A stretch of 64,000 nucleotides of DNA from Fusarium oxysporum f. sp. lycopersici 4287 (Eukaryota; Ascomycota; Sordariomycetes; Hypocreales; Nectriaceae): contig NC_030988.1 of the NCBI RefSeq assembly GCF_000149955.1, forward strand, positions 2,256,109 to 2,320,108, in the 5' to 3' direction. A program made the translations under genes and the position numbers. The notes below the pieces were generated by a model, which had not been told where the DNA came from, made no database searches, and saw only the letters and a program-made list of their open reading frames with translations. Shown here one piece after another: positions 1 through 11,355 of this stretch (position 1 is the first letter of the stretch; each line of letters opens with the position of its first letter).

Positions 1-227
1 CATCCTAGATCAGCCTGGACGATAATCCAATCTCACAGGCGCTTTTTCTGAATATCAGAGAGCTTTTGCCGTGATTTTTGGGCTTCTCTTGGTGTTGTGC
101 TTCCTTTGACCCGACCTTGTAGAGTGGAACGGTTGATGCCACAAGCTTCGGCTGCTTTGTTCACTGAAACTCCATCTGCAACCATCTGGAGCGCGGTACT
201 TATATCTTTTTCAGTAAAAGAAGGCAT
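1..227 (-). pseudogene. pogo-type transposase N-terminus (HTH psq), nonsense-interrupted
   Basis: The ATG at 227 opens a 64-residue stretch with the Pipsqueak-like helix-turn-helix that begins fungal pogo/Fot1 transposases (NKAAEACGINRSTLQGRV). The reading frame stops at 33-35 with TGA, but the same frame continues with DWII, the usual start of the second (CENP-B type) DNA-binding helix region, so the stop is a mutation rather than the real end. CGA to TGA would fit RIP. The DDE catalytic part is beyond the window. It would have bound the element's own terminal repeats; it is inactive as it stands. Confidence 0.75.
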
Positions 228-371
228 TTTGAATTGATCGGTGTTGGTTTGAAATTAATTGGAATTAAATTCGTAGAGTTGTGGCCGTTTAAAGTGTGTA
301 CAAATTGGGTGGCTGGCTAAGAAATGAGGTGGCCAGTCTGTGGGGGTGGCCGGCCTGTGGGTGACGAACGT
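1..371 (-). mobile_element. pogo/Fot1-type DNA transposon, 5' part, cut by window edge
   Basis: Read on the minus strand, this is the start of a pogo-type element. The transposase N-terminus lies at 33-227, and a GC-rich non-coding stretch out to about 371 probably holds the terminal repeat, beginning near a TA dinucleotide next to ACGTTCGTCACCC (minus strand). The other end is outside the window, so the terminal inverted repeat cannot be confirmed. It appears to sit inside an older LTR, whose end resumes at 372. Confidence 0.6.
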
Positions 372-553
372 TAATATATATTTTCACCCAGCACTACTGC
401 GCTGTTGAGACAGTGCGGCGAAGGTGGTCCGATCTGCTGGTGGCTGGGATGTGGATACTATGTAAGGAGCTGTGCTCCTCTCGGACATATGTAACTTAGA
501 ACAATAACAACACAATGAGCCTATTCGTTTTATCATGCGCAATATAAACAACA
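372..553 (+). mobile_element. end of an old LTR, split by a younger insertion
   Basis: Positions 372-402 and 541-553, read together, match the last ~45 bp of the LTRs at 31539-31744 and 40207-40402 (TATTTTCACC, CACTACTGCGC, then AATATAAACAACA). The remaining upstream part of this LTR is missing, apparently replaced by the pogo element. The gap between the two pieces is filled by the 133-bp insert at 403-535. Confidence 0.7.
403..535. mobile_element. 133-bp solo LTR-like insert with 5-bp target duplication
   Basis: The insert starts TGTTGAGACAG and ends GTTTTATCA (TG...CA ends, as in LTRs). It is flanked on both sides by TGCGC (398-402 and 536-540), an exact 5-bp target-site duplication. Removing it rejoins the older LTR end around it. 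It has no coding capacity. At 133 bp it is short for an LTR, so a TRIM-type element is possible. Confidence 0.75.
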
Positions 554-1202
554 ATTGGAAGACGTGGCTTTGAGCGTTCTAAACAATCCGATATGGGTGG
601 TCGCGACACTTTTTGACGGAGATGAAAAGAGGCTGCTTGCGACGTTATTGCCGGTGCTTGCTCGTGGTTGCGTCAGTTGAAGGATTCAGCTGAAGACCTC
701 CCGGAAATGGAAAGTTTCATGGCGCTCACTGGCCGCATTCGTTGCAAGCGGCCAGTAAGGAGTTAGTGGATCATGTCCATGTACCCAGGCAAAACCTTCG
801 GGTTCCGATCCAGCCCGGACAGACAAATCGCGCCGATCAAGAATAGGGGACTCTTACTGCCCATCTCGCGTGTCTACGCCCAGAGGCAAATCGTCTGCAA
901 CTCTCGACGCCCGGACTGTTCACGGAGCCCGGGACATGGCAAAGCAGCCAATGAAATTCCAGACCACCCACCTGCGGTTTAAAGGCGCCTCCGTGTTTCC
1001 GACCGATAAGCCGCAGGTTAAGTATGTGGTGTTATCTCCTAAGAGCTCAAGGGGCTCCAATCCGTACCCGCCCCACCTTATCCCTGTCATCACACCAGTA
1101 CAAGCGGGGTACCAAAAGCTTCATGTCGCACTGGATGTGCTTAAAATGGGTTGAAGGTCGGGTCATTCATAATGAGCAGCAGTAGTGAGTTGATTGGATC
1201 TA
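554..1202. other. no recognised gene
   Basis: The stretch starts with what follows the old LTR (TTGGAAGACG, loosely similar to the sequences after the other two LTR copies). An open stretch at 870-1154 (first ATG at 936) encodes about 73 residues from that ATG, including KFQTTHLRFKGASVFPTDK, which I do not recognise. It may be a remnant; I see no introns or domain. Confidence 0.3.
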
Positions 1203-1303
1203 TCTTCTGTGTGGGGTATTCCATCCCACAGGTTTTACTTTAAATCATCCAGCTTGATTACTAAGGGCTGTTGTTGCTGAGGATCATTGATGCCCGGCCT
1301 GCG
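1203..1303 (-). repeat. detached copy of the LINE-A 5' leader, inverted
   Basis: The reverse complement of this segment matches about 44852-44966, directly upstream of ORF1 of the large LINE, nearly base for base (shared blocks include GCAGGCCGGGCAT, CAACAGCCCTTAGTAATC and AAAACCTGTGGGATGGAATA). No LINE coding sequence adjoins it here, so it is an isolated leader fragment or a rearranged remnant. Confidence 0.75.
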
Positions 1304-1338
1304 AGACAAGGTGCTGGTTTTGTGAATTAGCCGGCCCT

Positions 1339-1353
1339 CCCCCCCCCCCCCCC
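1339..1353 (+). repeat. poly-C tract (15 C)
   Basis: A run of 15 C bases, preceded by CCGGCCCT. The length is likely unstable in sequencing. A similar 21-C run is at 13874-13894. Confidence 0.9.
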
Positions 1354-1708
1354 ACACAATAAGGGCTAAGCTTGCCCAATCAGCGTAGGATAGCTCGAAA
1401 CAGATCCGACCAAACCAACAGCCAATCAGGCGGTGTTAACGAACGCCAAATGTTACTCACCATATGGCAGTCTGTCTTGGCTCATTCAAATTGCTTCTTA
1501 TCTTATCTCGACAGGGCTGACCTCCTCGTCGCTGCGGCTAAAAGGCCAAGAAATACGAAAAACCCCGCACATCAGTCAGCCCGCATTGATTTTATTAATC
1601 ATTACACATTGTGGCAAAAGCAAACTCGTCATTGCGGCGGCTGATATTTTGAGGCTCACGGGCATTACCAACCATCGAACCACTCGCATTATAAAACCAA
1701 GTCCACTA

Positions 1709-2278
1709 ATGCGGGCACAACACCATTTCTCTGTCACGGTCCCCCTTCCCGGCAACCTTCCGCCTCAATTCCTCATTGGCTGGCTACAGAAATACACCAC
1801 GACCCTGAAACACAATTTCTCCGTACTCAGCTTTGTGGAGATCTCAACTCTGCCGGCGTCGATCGCAGACGATCCTTTTATTGGGCCTTGGGACGCCACT
1901 GTTCGCACATACCACATAGATGAGCTGTACACGCTGATCCCCGGGCTCACGGTGCGGATGCAATGGTCAGCAGTTTACAAATGTGTGCCTGGCGGTATTC
2001 GGCTGCGCGTGTCCGCCCCTAATGGAAACGTAATTCGGTCGCAATGGATTGTTCGGCCATGTTGGGATGGTTCAACTCTAACGAGTCCGGGATCTGGCTC
2101 TACGTCAAGTTCAACAGTTGTGGAGGACATGTGGGAGCTATATGACGAGGGATATCTGGAGGGCAATAGGCTGATAATGCCATTTTCTAGTAGATATATC
2201 GACATGGTGCATGATATCCAATCAAAGGACATGGTTGAAGCGGCGTTGCTGGACTTCATCACTGGGAAATTCACATGA
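1709..2278 (+). CDS. DUF7053-like fungal protein
   Basis: The frame is open from 1433, but the domain begins at the ATG at 1709 (MRAQHHFSVTVPLPGNLPP), giving 189 residues. The pattern matches fungal DUF7053 proteins: an N-terminal HHFSVTVPLPGN-like strand, a central DATVRTYHIDELYTLIPG segment, then a beta-rich stretch VYKCVPGGIRLRVSAPNG followed by a W-containing strand (SQWIVRP) and a helical tail. These proteins are thought to have a START/SRPBCC-like lipid- or ligand-binding fold, but no function is established. The gene looks complete and free of stops, and stands alone between repeat remnants. The upstream open frame probably is not translated. Confidence 0.6.
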   Translation: MRAQHHFSVTVPLPGNLPPQFLIGWLQKYTTTLKHNFSVLSFVEISTLPASIADDPFIGPWDATVRTYHIDELYTLIPGLTVRMQWSAVYKCVPGGIRLRVSAPNGNVIRSQWIVRPCWDGSTLTSPGSGSTSSSTVVEDMWELYDEGYLEGNRLIMPFSSRYIDMVHDIQSKDMVEAALLDFITGKFT

Positions 2279-2929
2279 GTTAATCTGATGAAGGAGACCA
2301 AACCCCCCAGATCTCCTAAATCCTGACTGAGAAGCTATCTTTGATCGTCTTATTTATACCAATTACCCTACTATGCGCAGTCGACGAAATACAACAAATC
2401 TGGTCAACTGTCTCCTGTAAAAAACTTTCCTTGGCACCCGCTATTAGCGTCTTGCTAGGGTCAAGAATTTTTGCAAGCCAAAATGGCAGGAAAAGCAACT
2501 GTGGGGCTAACGGAACCCTAACAGCCGCTGGTAGAAAGGGATTCAGAGAGTTGACCTTCGTGACGAGTGTCCAACGACACTGAGCTTCGCGAGCTCTTGA
2601 CATCGCCTCCGGGCGCCATTCCTTATGTGTTATCTGCGACTTCTTTCTACCTCGACATTTCGGGCTCTGCGCCCTCGATTTTCCCCCGTACGACAGACCG
2701 CCTCGGCTGCCCAGACGATATTCGCAGCACCCTGCTGCTAGACATTCAGGATCGTTGCACCCTCACCCTCACCTTCGCCTGCAGTTTAACACTGCCTCGA
2801 CCGACCACTGCAGCTTTGGCTGCCCGAACAACACCAGCAGCCCTCAGCTGCTCGACTTTCTGGGTCCTTTGGAACCTCTACGAGGAGCAGCTCACGAGCA
2901 AACCGAGCCTGTATTTCCCAACCTTCTTC

Positions 2930-3190
2930 ATCCTGTTACTCCAGGAAAAGCCAAAAAACAGTTCAATTCGATACGAGACAAGCTTCAAATTCTCAGCAGT
3001 CCAACGAGAGCTATCTTAGAAGATGTAGAGTCTTCTTTAGACTATGCAATTATCGCCAAATCGGCACAGAAGGATATCGTAAGATGACAGAAGGAAAAAC
3101 TCGAACTGGAGGCACGCCGGACCGGCACGCTTCGCCGGATCCGTAACCCCGATGGAGATGTTTATACAATCCGGCAGCTACGCGAGATGG
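2930..3190 (+). pseudogene. possible pogo transposase C-terminal tail
   Basis: Read in one frame (interrupted by TGA at 3085-3087), this shows a helix-rich tail with TPGKAKKQFNSIRDKLQIL and, after the stop, EKLELEARRTGTLRRIRNP and DGDVYTIRQLREM. Short coiled-coil segments ending in a basic patch and an NP-x-F/Y-x-I motif are usual at the C-terminus of fungal DDE_1 transposases. No catalytic part is present. Assignment is by pattern only; an unrelated coiled-coil remnant is possible. Confidence 0.25.
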
Positions 3191-3356
3191 TGCCAGATCA
3201 AGCTCTACTCCTTGCGCAGGTCATCGTCGCTTTTCCCTCATTTCATCCTGATAACAGCCATTGTGCACCTCGAAATTGATTTCATCTCGACCAAGAACTT
3301 GGGAAGAGGCGCGATAATAAGTTCTCATATTCCTGAGATCATCATCCAGGCCATGA

Positions 3357-3730
3357 ATGACCTTATGGAAATGTCACAATACCAACAACATGCCAAAAAA
3401 AGACCTAAGCATCTTGCAAAAACAACTCAAGGTGTGGAGTGGTGAGGAATACGTTAGTTACAGCGCAGCTTCCATCCCCCACGATGATAGCCTGCTCATA
3501 CCGTACCTGAACAGCCTTAATATTCATCGAAAGGATTCAGACTCATTCTGGAGCAAGGCTTTGCGCCATATTTAGGGGCACAGGTCGCAGAAATGAAGTT
3601 GCTGGAGCTTGAGTTTCTATACCGTGTGGACCGGAGAATTGTGCCAACCTAGAGATTCTGATGGCGTACTACTATGGCCTATTCGAGCGCACTTTAGGGT
3701 ACACATTGGCACTGTCCCACCGGAAATAAT
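3357..3730 (+). pseudogene. degenerate Pho80/Pcl-type cyclin fragment
   Basis: Pieces in shifted frames read IPYLNSLNIHRKDSDSFWSK, then EMKLLELEFLYRVDRRIVP, then EILMAYYYGLFERTLGYTLA. The middle and last pieces match the part of Pho85-type cyclins where ...ELN.LE.EFL..V..RI.P is followed by a helix with YY..L.ER. A stop (TAG 3573-3575) and at least two frameshifts break it, and no cyclin box N-terminal half is recognisable upstream. If correct, it is a dead fragment of a cyclin that partners a Pho85-like kinase. The match rests on a short region. Confidence 0.4.
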
Positions 3731-6700
3731 GACACGTCACTACACAAAGACGATGCCGCCGGCTAGGCGGCTTATTCCAAGGCCCCAAACAGCATGTGGT
3801 TTTTAAGTAATACTCCGACGAAGCGGATGGGAAAGGCGGAGGCAAATGCACCTGTGATTTCAGAGGCTCACTGAGATAGAATATAGGCGACGGCTGGTTT
3901 TGCACGGAGGGGGATCCACCTCGTCTCGATGAAGGGGCTGATCTAAGTTCATCTCTTTGTACAGTCGATGTCGTATTCTGGCTTGCCGATGATGCAGGTT
4001 CAATCGCCTATGATGGTGAGGCACGTCGTTCAATGCAAGTGGTGTCCTGGGGCAAGATTGACAAACATAAGTGAATAAGTCGGTGATTTAAAGCAGATGG
4101 GAGGAAAGCATATGCCAAGAAAATATGGTAAGGGGATGGGGCTGGTGATTTTAGGGACTGAAATATAAAGCTGCCCAAGCTCGCTGCTGTCTGCGCCATG
4201 ACAGACCCCGCTCTAGTCGAATCTGCAATCTGTCATCATTCTGACGCATGTTGTCTTTTGCTCTCTTCGCTTATTCAGATAGAGAACAGCGGCTCCTCCT
4301 GGAATGCCTAGTTAGCACCTCCATTTATAAAACCGAGCCATTGTCAGATACTCAATTACAAGCTTAGAAGCTGCGGTCACCTTCGACTCGCAAAATGTGG
4401 GGCATTTCCGTATTTCAAGACCTGTATTTCTCGCTGGTGTTGGCGTTTCGAGCTGGAAAAAAAAACAAGACACGAAGTGCTGTGAGTTACAAATCTAACG
4501 TCGCACCTCACAGCATCCTTGCTGACCGACGAAGAATCATGCTTATGTGTGCGTTGACTGCTACGACAACTTGCTATTGTCTGATTCTGTAGGGTTCCTT
4601 TGTTCCCGAATGCGTCTATAAGTCGAGAGCCGGTAACCAGAGCTCTAGGAATCCGTCTCCTCGTTCGAGCGGCCAGCCAGCGACAAGTAACGCAAATTTG
4701 AGCCCTCCGCTCATGAGAGGGTGAATTCCAGTCCCTAAAGGAATGCTTTTATTTTTTTATTCTTTTAAAAAAAGGAAGAAGAAAAAGAGAAAGAAAGAGA
4801 AGAACAGAATGGAGGAAGGAAGACAAAAAGAAAAATAGTCGAACATGTGCAGAAGCATCAACCCTCAATGGTCAAGCCATGATTCTCAATGGCCTCACGT
4901 TGAAGGCCACTTATGAAGACCATTCAGGAGCGTGATTGCTGGACAAGCGAATACGACATCGGAAGGCAGAGTACGATATAGAATTGAAGGGCCGGCCGGA
5001 GATGAAGCTATCGTGGTAGAAGGAAAGGACGATAAGCCGTGTACGAATCAGTGAGTCAGCCCGCTGGGCTGAAGACTTTCTCCAGTGGTAGCTATTCATT
5101 AGTAGCTGTCCCTTATGCACTGCGTGCTGGCTTAATTGCTTCCAAGCGGTCTGTCAATGACTGAAATGTAGGATCCGACGTTTCGAGCTGAACATTGAGG
5201 TCAAGTTTGCCTCGAGCCTTGCAATGTGACACACTCGGAAGAAAATATACCTGCTCGCAACCATCGGGAAATAAAGAGTGGAACAGTTGAACTGAATCAA
5301 AATCAATGCAATTTCCCTCACACATTGCTTTAGTTGAAGACAGGAATTATTCTATGATGTCGTGACGGATGAGAATGTGACAGTGAGAGTTGTTGGGGAT
5401 GCCGATATTTTCACCCCATAGGAGAGACTGTGTTCCTCAATATTTATGGTAGTTCCCCTCACCCTAGCCTCATTTTCCCAACAGCCTGATGTGGTCGATT
5501 TTCGAATGAATGGGCTATAGACCGCGCAAGGATTCCTTTTCTCCCGGAAGACATACGCGTCACTGAAGAATCATATGGCATTCAACCATGAATATTACAT
5601 TAGAGCGTTTGAAGACGTGATTCTCCCGGCCTCGTGACCGGTTTTCAGTAAAATTTAAATGTGACTTACTCTAACATGGGTCTAGAAACATTTCAAACGG
5701 CCACCATGGCCCCCTAATTCAATATCCTCTGCCTGGCCAGTTCCGATATCACCCCTTACTAGACGTGGATCGGGGCTATCTATCAATACAACATTTCGAG
5801 GGCTTCAAGTGGATGAGGTTGCTCGGGACCCATTGTTGGAAGTGCGATGGTAATGGTTGTTGCTAGCACTAAATATCAGAAAGAACATGCAATCATTGTT
5901 GTCTCAGAATCCCCAATTCATCCGGATATACAAGTTTCTGAACGGACCAAGGAGCGGCATAGGTTCTATTCCAGCATGCCACACCCTCCTTACTAGCAGC
6001 TGCCTTATTCTTCTGTACATTCTTATTCATCGGGTTTACATATTCGCTAGATGGAGTCGAGGGGTAAGGGAGTAAATTGTTCATAGGCATCCCAGCACCT
6101 GCGGTCTAATGCCATATTCAGGGTTAGCGTGAGAACGACACAATTGCGCCTAGGAAGACTAAACCAGACAGAAATCGCACCAGGCACCAAATATCAGGAC
6201 ACTGTTGCGGCACTTGGCAGAGCCCTGTTCGTGGTCAATACTTAAGGTTTTGAGTCAGGAATGGAAGCTTACATAGTAATTCGCACAGGGGCTGGTCATC
6301 TTAGGGAAAATATTATCGATCAAAGATAGCTTAACTGTATGTGGATTCTCCAAGGGAACGAAGAGGAAAGGTGTAAAAAGGATCAGAAAGAATGAGATCA
6401 AGTATCCGCAGGGCCAGGGTATGAAATCTTCCTAGTACAGCCTTCAACGCAGCACAGCCGGAAGGGGTGACATACTGTCTATAAATTAACAAATGGCCCA
6501 ACAGGTGTAGCGGATGTCATTCTGATGGCAAAATCCGCCAGCTTGTACCGTTGTGGGTGCGATTGGTTTGGCTGTATTGATTAGGCAATACTGAGTTCAA
6601 TTGGCGGGTGGCCATTGCCATTTACGCTAAACGTGAACGCTAGTTCAAGAATTGCTAAGTGATTTTGCCTTATAGAGCCGGCTGCAATGTAATGTTGTGT

Positions 6701-8585
6701 CTGCACGGTGGTAGGAAGCTTGCTCTGGTCAACCAAGCCAGGATGCTGAACCAATCTCAAACGTCCAGGTATTTGCTGTGGTAGGCGCTGGTTTCAGAAA
6801 GTTCGCCATTACCATTTCATGTCGTTACAAAGTCGTATGGGTGACGCCTTGTCGCGAAAGTTCCGTGCACCCTTGCTCATGTTTAGTTAGCGACGTTGGG
6901 GAAGCAGTATTCATCTAGTACTGTAGACCTGGAATGGTTGGGTAGAATTTGTCGTTTGGTCTTCGTTTTAGCCTCCAGACTCCAGGTCCTGGAAATAAGC
7001 CTAAATGGGCGTTGGGGAAAATGGGTGGGGAGGGGACCAAAAAGAATGCCCGAGCGTTAGGTTTCACCCGTCTGCCCTCCCTGCGTCCTAAACTCTAATA
7101 CAGGATAGGGCGTCTACTACCATCTTATTACGGTGCTAGGTCCCATTCGGGAGCATGGCAGTTTTGGGAGTCACCCATTGCTGTGTTCAGTTACGACGGG
7201 AGGATCTCGATCGTGATATGCTGTTGGGCTAACCCAGGCGGCTGCATCGGCGCCAGGGGACGGGAGGGGGTTGCGAATTCTCTATAGCCTGATCGACCAT
7301 GGGACTAACGGCCATGGATGAGGTCATCTATGGGCGTTATTTATCATTTGATCATGGGAGATCAGGGTTTCGTCGAACATCAGGGTGGCTTTCTATCATA
7401 CCTCAGCCTTCAGCCTGACACAGCACGATGCCATTTGGAAATGCAGTCAAAGTATGGCAAAAAATGCTACCGATCAACTTTTTTGTACTGCTGCTCTCAA
7501 CCGCCCAGCACATCGGGGAGGCGGGGGCATGGGCTTATGCTTGGGGTGGGTCTAGATTCGGAAGTAAGGGTCAAAGCGGGCGGTGATGGGAAAGAGCCAA
7601 AGTCGGGAATGGCATGGTGACAAGACAATGATTACATCGTCGCTGGGGAGGGTGAGTGCAAGAGTAGCCTTGTGGCTTCGTACTTTATTCTGTTAAGGTA
7701 AAAAATACGTACACTCGACGTCATGGCACCGAATAGATGTCTGCAGATAATCAATAACCTCCACGGCTCGCTGTGGCCACCATTCATATTTGATGCCGTA
7801 TCAGGTCAACACGGTGTGCCTCGTCTGCATCATAAGCATTTGTAAAAGCTTATTCTGAATGCTTGGGCCTGATCCCGCTCCCCCTTCAGGACTTTGTTCT
7901 GGGCGTGACGACATAGACATAGGGTAGCAAGAACGGGACGTTGATGAGACGGAACGAGGCATGGCATGAGGTTTCAGGACCGGCACGAGCCGGGGGTATT
8001 TTGTTAAGGTTCAGTCGGTTGACTTGACCCCAGTATTGGTTTCACTCACAAGCCCGCGCGCCGCCCACCCCACCAACCCCCCTAACTCACACGCCAATGA
8101 TAAGCCGAGCAGCCAGTTTCTGTGCATCGCGTACCCTCTATTTACCATTCACATATCTGCTACCGCTATCGAGCACAGTAGTGAAAACACGATACCCCAA
8201 CAATTTTGCATGCTTACGAGCGGCATAGCGCCTCGTTTTTAGCTTCTGGCTCAATATTCCTCTGGTTTCAGACTCCGAGCAGAATCTGCCACATCAATTG
8301 TCGCCCCTTGTCTCGACACTTGGCAAATAGTTGACTTCGGTTTGGTGGCATCAGTCAACTATATTCTCGTCACTCCTCGACCTAATCCTATGTTCTGAAC
8401 TCTCGAATTACTCGACGTCGAGTTTCTTATTTTTAGTATGTTGTAACCAGATGGTGGCTTGCGTTGGTTAATCCGCAAGACGCTGTAATAAGTTTTCTGT
8501 CAATACCACACTCCTCTTCATCTTCCTCCTGTTCTTCTCAACTTGACTAAGTCGTTGCGACTATACGTACCTAAGGGTAGAACTG
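3731..8585. other. 4.9-kb stretch with no recognised gene
   Basis: Only short open frames (under 105 codons) without domains occur here. I see no transposase or RT motif, no clear LTR pair and no exon chain. Composition is similar to the rest of the window, so it is not AT-rich satellite. It may hold old repeats mutated past recognition, or long regulatory or non-coding sequence. Confidence 0.5.
4767..4838 (+). repeat. polypurine (A/G) tract
   Basis: About 70 bases of nearly pure A and G (AAGGAAGAAG, AAAGAGAAAG blocks), preceded by a T-rich stretch from 4747. It is simple-sequence DNA with no coding meaning. Confidence 0.85.
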
Positions 8586-8621
8586 TTGTCGATTGCCACA
8601 ACATATCCTTATGTCAACAAG

Positions 8622-9560
8622 ATGAGAATTTACGACTATGAACTCTGCATGCCTGCTACGGGATCCCCTCGTTACAACAGCCATGGATATCATGTCGCAT
8701 CCATCTATGGCTCGAATTCCGGCGCATATGGAAGAGGCACTGGTACCCGATTCGCTACTGATTGCCAATTATTCAACAATGGCGGAGGACAGTGTAGGGG
8801 CCAGAACGTGAATCTGCATGATGCTGCGTTCACCGTCAGCAATAAGTCTATCTCTAAAAAGCAGATACCTTCCATATACGATTCATTTCAACATCTGCCT
8901 TACAAGAGCTTTGGCAATGACAACCATCGAATCGCTAGTATTTCTCGAACTCAAATTCAGAATATACGCTCCGTTGAATCTTACCATAGTAGACACCTAT
9001 CCTCATCCCATACACCTAAGGCCACTGATGCCGATGCTTGCAAGCATCGCATCCCCTCCGGATACTCGCTCAAGCACTGGGAGCCTAGCGAGGAACCTAT
9101 CTTACTCCTAGGCAGCGTCTTTGATGCCAACAATCTCGGGAAGTGGATTTATGACTGGACCACGTATTGTCATGGTCCTAGCGCTCCTATTTCTGATATG
9201 GCCGGTGATATGTGGCTCCTCCTCATCCAACTTGCCGATAAAGTGAAGCGAGCAAAGAAAATAGTGGGCCACATTTACAGTGCCGCCGACCGTGACCGTG
9301 TTGAGAAGTTCATCGAGGCCGGTTGCTGCCTTACCGAGAAGCTCCGCTCCCTTCTCAAAATCTGTGAAGCACCCATGCTTAAGGTTGCTAAGCGGAGCCA
9401 AGCTGGCCTTGGCGAGAATGCTGGTGTCGAATTCGTCGAGACTCTCTTTGGCCGTGACCAAAAGCTTGACATGACAGAGAAGTTTATGCACAGCGTGAGG
9501 CACTTCAACCTCCACTTTGACGACCACTGTGAAGGGATCCTCCAGAAACCTGTCAGATGA
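8622..9560 (+). CDS. conserved fungal protein of unknown function
   Basis: The first ATG in the open frame is at 8622 (MRIYDYELCMPATGSPRY), giving 312 residues. Residues 1-140 are Tyr/Ser/His-rich and low in structure. Residues ~140-312 form a conserved helical domain starting IPSGYSLKHWEPSEEPILLL, then GSVFDANNLGKWIYDWTTY and a long run of helices. I recognise this domain from many Eurotiomycete proteins, some annotated by automatic transfer as vegetative cell wall protein gp1, a name with no support here. No signal peptide or membrane helix is seen. The gene ends cleanly at TGA 9558-9560, with no internal stop. An upstream exon cannot be excluded. Confidence 0.65.
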   Translation: MRIYDYELCMPATGSPRYNSHGYHVASIYGSNSGAYGRGTGTRFATDCQLFNNGGGQCRGQNVNLHDAAFTVSNKSISKKQIPSIYDSFQHLPYKSFGNDNHRIASISRTQIQNIRSVESYHSRHLSSSHTPKATDADACKHRIPSGYSLKHWEPSEEPILLLGSVFDANNLGKWIYDWTTYCHGPSAPISDMAGDMWLLLIQLADKVKRAKKIVGHIYSAADRDRVEKFIEAGCCLTEKLRSLLKICEAPMLKVAKRSQAGLGENAGVEFVETLFGRDQKLDMTEKFMHSVRHFNLHFDDHCEGILQKPVR

Positions 9561-9886
9561 GCGAGCAACATCGTTTCCCACAGGTCCATGTCAAATCGAA
9601 TGTGCGAAATGGGGATGAGTTGGATGGCCGCGGCGGCGGATTAACACGGTTTTGGTCACAGACGAGAATACCTAAATAGTCGGTAACAGCACGAGTCATG
9701 ACAGCTTAAATTTCGGAAGTTAAAGTGAATATACAATCGAAAACGTAACTAATGAGGCCCCTTCTGCCACTTGAGACCACCTGCCTCGCTCGTGATCGTG
9801 CATTGGCTCTAGCGCTCTCTTATCATATCGGTCCTATGACCAAGGCTCTATCAACTTGGTAGGTTAGTTTAGGTCATTTCCAACAA

Positions 9887-10614
9887 TCACGTAAACACCA
9901 GGTCATTATTATTATCCTCCTCACGATCCACTTCCAACGCACCTAAGCATGGTCGCGTCCCAAGAATTTGTGAGCCACTAAGAACTTCCTGAATCCCGTC
10001 GAGCGGCTCGAGTGCCTCTTTCCAAGCGAGGTCCAGTTTAGAGACGGCTAGTAAACTTGTCAACACTCTTTTTCGGTGATTTTGTATGCGAATAATCATG
10101 ATGCGCATGCCGGGGCTGATTAGTACTGCAGCTACAGCCTCGGCGACCGACTTTGCAAGCGGTGTAATGGTGATACTTATCGCGACGCATTTCCATATTG
10201 TCCAGACAAACATTTGCGCAAACTTCACGCCGAGCAGGGCAAATGGCGACGAACGGTCGACTATACTTCAGGTTGATCGTTTCCAGGTTCACTCTCACTT
10301 TCATGTGATGGCGCTTCCACATTCAAAGATTTGAAGTCTTCAATCATATTGCCAAGGCGATTCTTGTCGAGGTGGTGTGTCATGTCCACGATGTCAACGG
10401 GATACTCCGCTTGGATATGCTTTGTGCGTATCCGAGCAAATAAACTGTTCCTGTTTGGTAGATTCAGAAAGCTGAGCAGTGTAATGACGTCTTCTGGGCT
10501 CATCTGATGTCGAATAACCTCGAAGAGTGTCGAGGGAATGTCCCCTCTTTCGGCATAACCCCTCTTTCGGCAAGCAAAATAAAAAATAGCTCCACTAAAA
10601 CTCATCGGCTTCAC
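9887..10614 (-). CDS. hypothetical two-part gene, probably disrupted
   Basis: Two minus-strand open stretches lie end to end: 10614-10261 (FEVIRHQMSPEDVITLLSFL, an alpha-helical region with an acidic tail) and 10228-9887 (KFAQMFVWTIWKCVAISITI, a hydrophobic helix followed by charged helices). A 40-50-bp intron between them (starting at GTATAG) is conceivable but lacks a convincing branch site, so a frameshift is equally likely. No known domain is recognised. Confidence 0.3.
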
Positions 10615-10862
10615 TTACACCAAAATTGGCCAAAATATATAGCAGCTTAGAGGACAATGTCTCTACTGATTATAGAAATGATTGGAGTTAACGACTGTAG
10701 CCCTCTAAGGCTGTGAGGGGTACGCGATGTATGCATACCGTGCTATAGAAATAGTGTTAGTTCAATCATCAAGTTCTTTAACGTACTCCACAAGGGAGTG
10801 TCCCACCTATACTGTGCACCTAAAAATGGCAATATTGGATTTCGCAAATTCCGCTACCCTTT

Positions 10863-10872
10863 GGCTCGAGCC
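10863..10872. repeat. 10-bp palindrome GGCTCGAGCC at the gap edge
   Basis: The same 10 bases occur at 13895-13904, right after the poly-C run that ends the pogo element. The two copies thus flank the gap-plus-element segment. See the finding on this pair. Confidence 0.6.
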
Positions 10873-11355
10873 NNNNNNNNNNNNNNNNNNNNNNNNNNNN
10901 NNNNNNNNNNNNNNNNNNNNNNNNNNNNNNNNNNNNNNNNNNNNNNNNNNNNNNNNNNNNNNNNNNNNNNNNNNNNNNNNNNNNNNNNNNNNNNNNNNNN
11001 NNNNNNNNNNNNNNNNNNNNNNNNNNNNNNNNNNNNNNNNNNNNNNNNNNNNNNNNNNNNNNNNNNNNNNNNNNNNNNNNNNNNNNNNNNNNNNNNNNNN
11101 NNNNNNNNNNNNNNNNNNNNNNNNNNNNNNNNNNNNNNNNNNNNNNNNNNNNNNNNNNNNNNNNNNNNNNNNNNNNNNNNNNNNNNNNNNNNNNNNNNNN
11201 NNNNNNNNNNNNNNNNNNNNNNNNNNNNNNNNNNNNNNNNNNNNNNNNNNNNNNNNNNNNNNNNNNNNNNNNNNNNNNNNNNNNNNNNNNNNNNNNNNNN
11301 NNNNNNNNNNNNNNNNNNNNNNNNNNNNNNNNNNNNNNNNNNNNNNNNNNNNNNN
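10873..11355. other. assembly gap (483 N)
   Basis: The run of N hides the 5' end and helix-turn-helix start of the pogo element that follows. Confidence 1.

Noticed and set aside
1433..1708. N-terminal extension of the DUF7053-like gene
   Set aside because: Open but without similarity to the family; the domain starts at the ATG at 1709.
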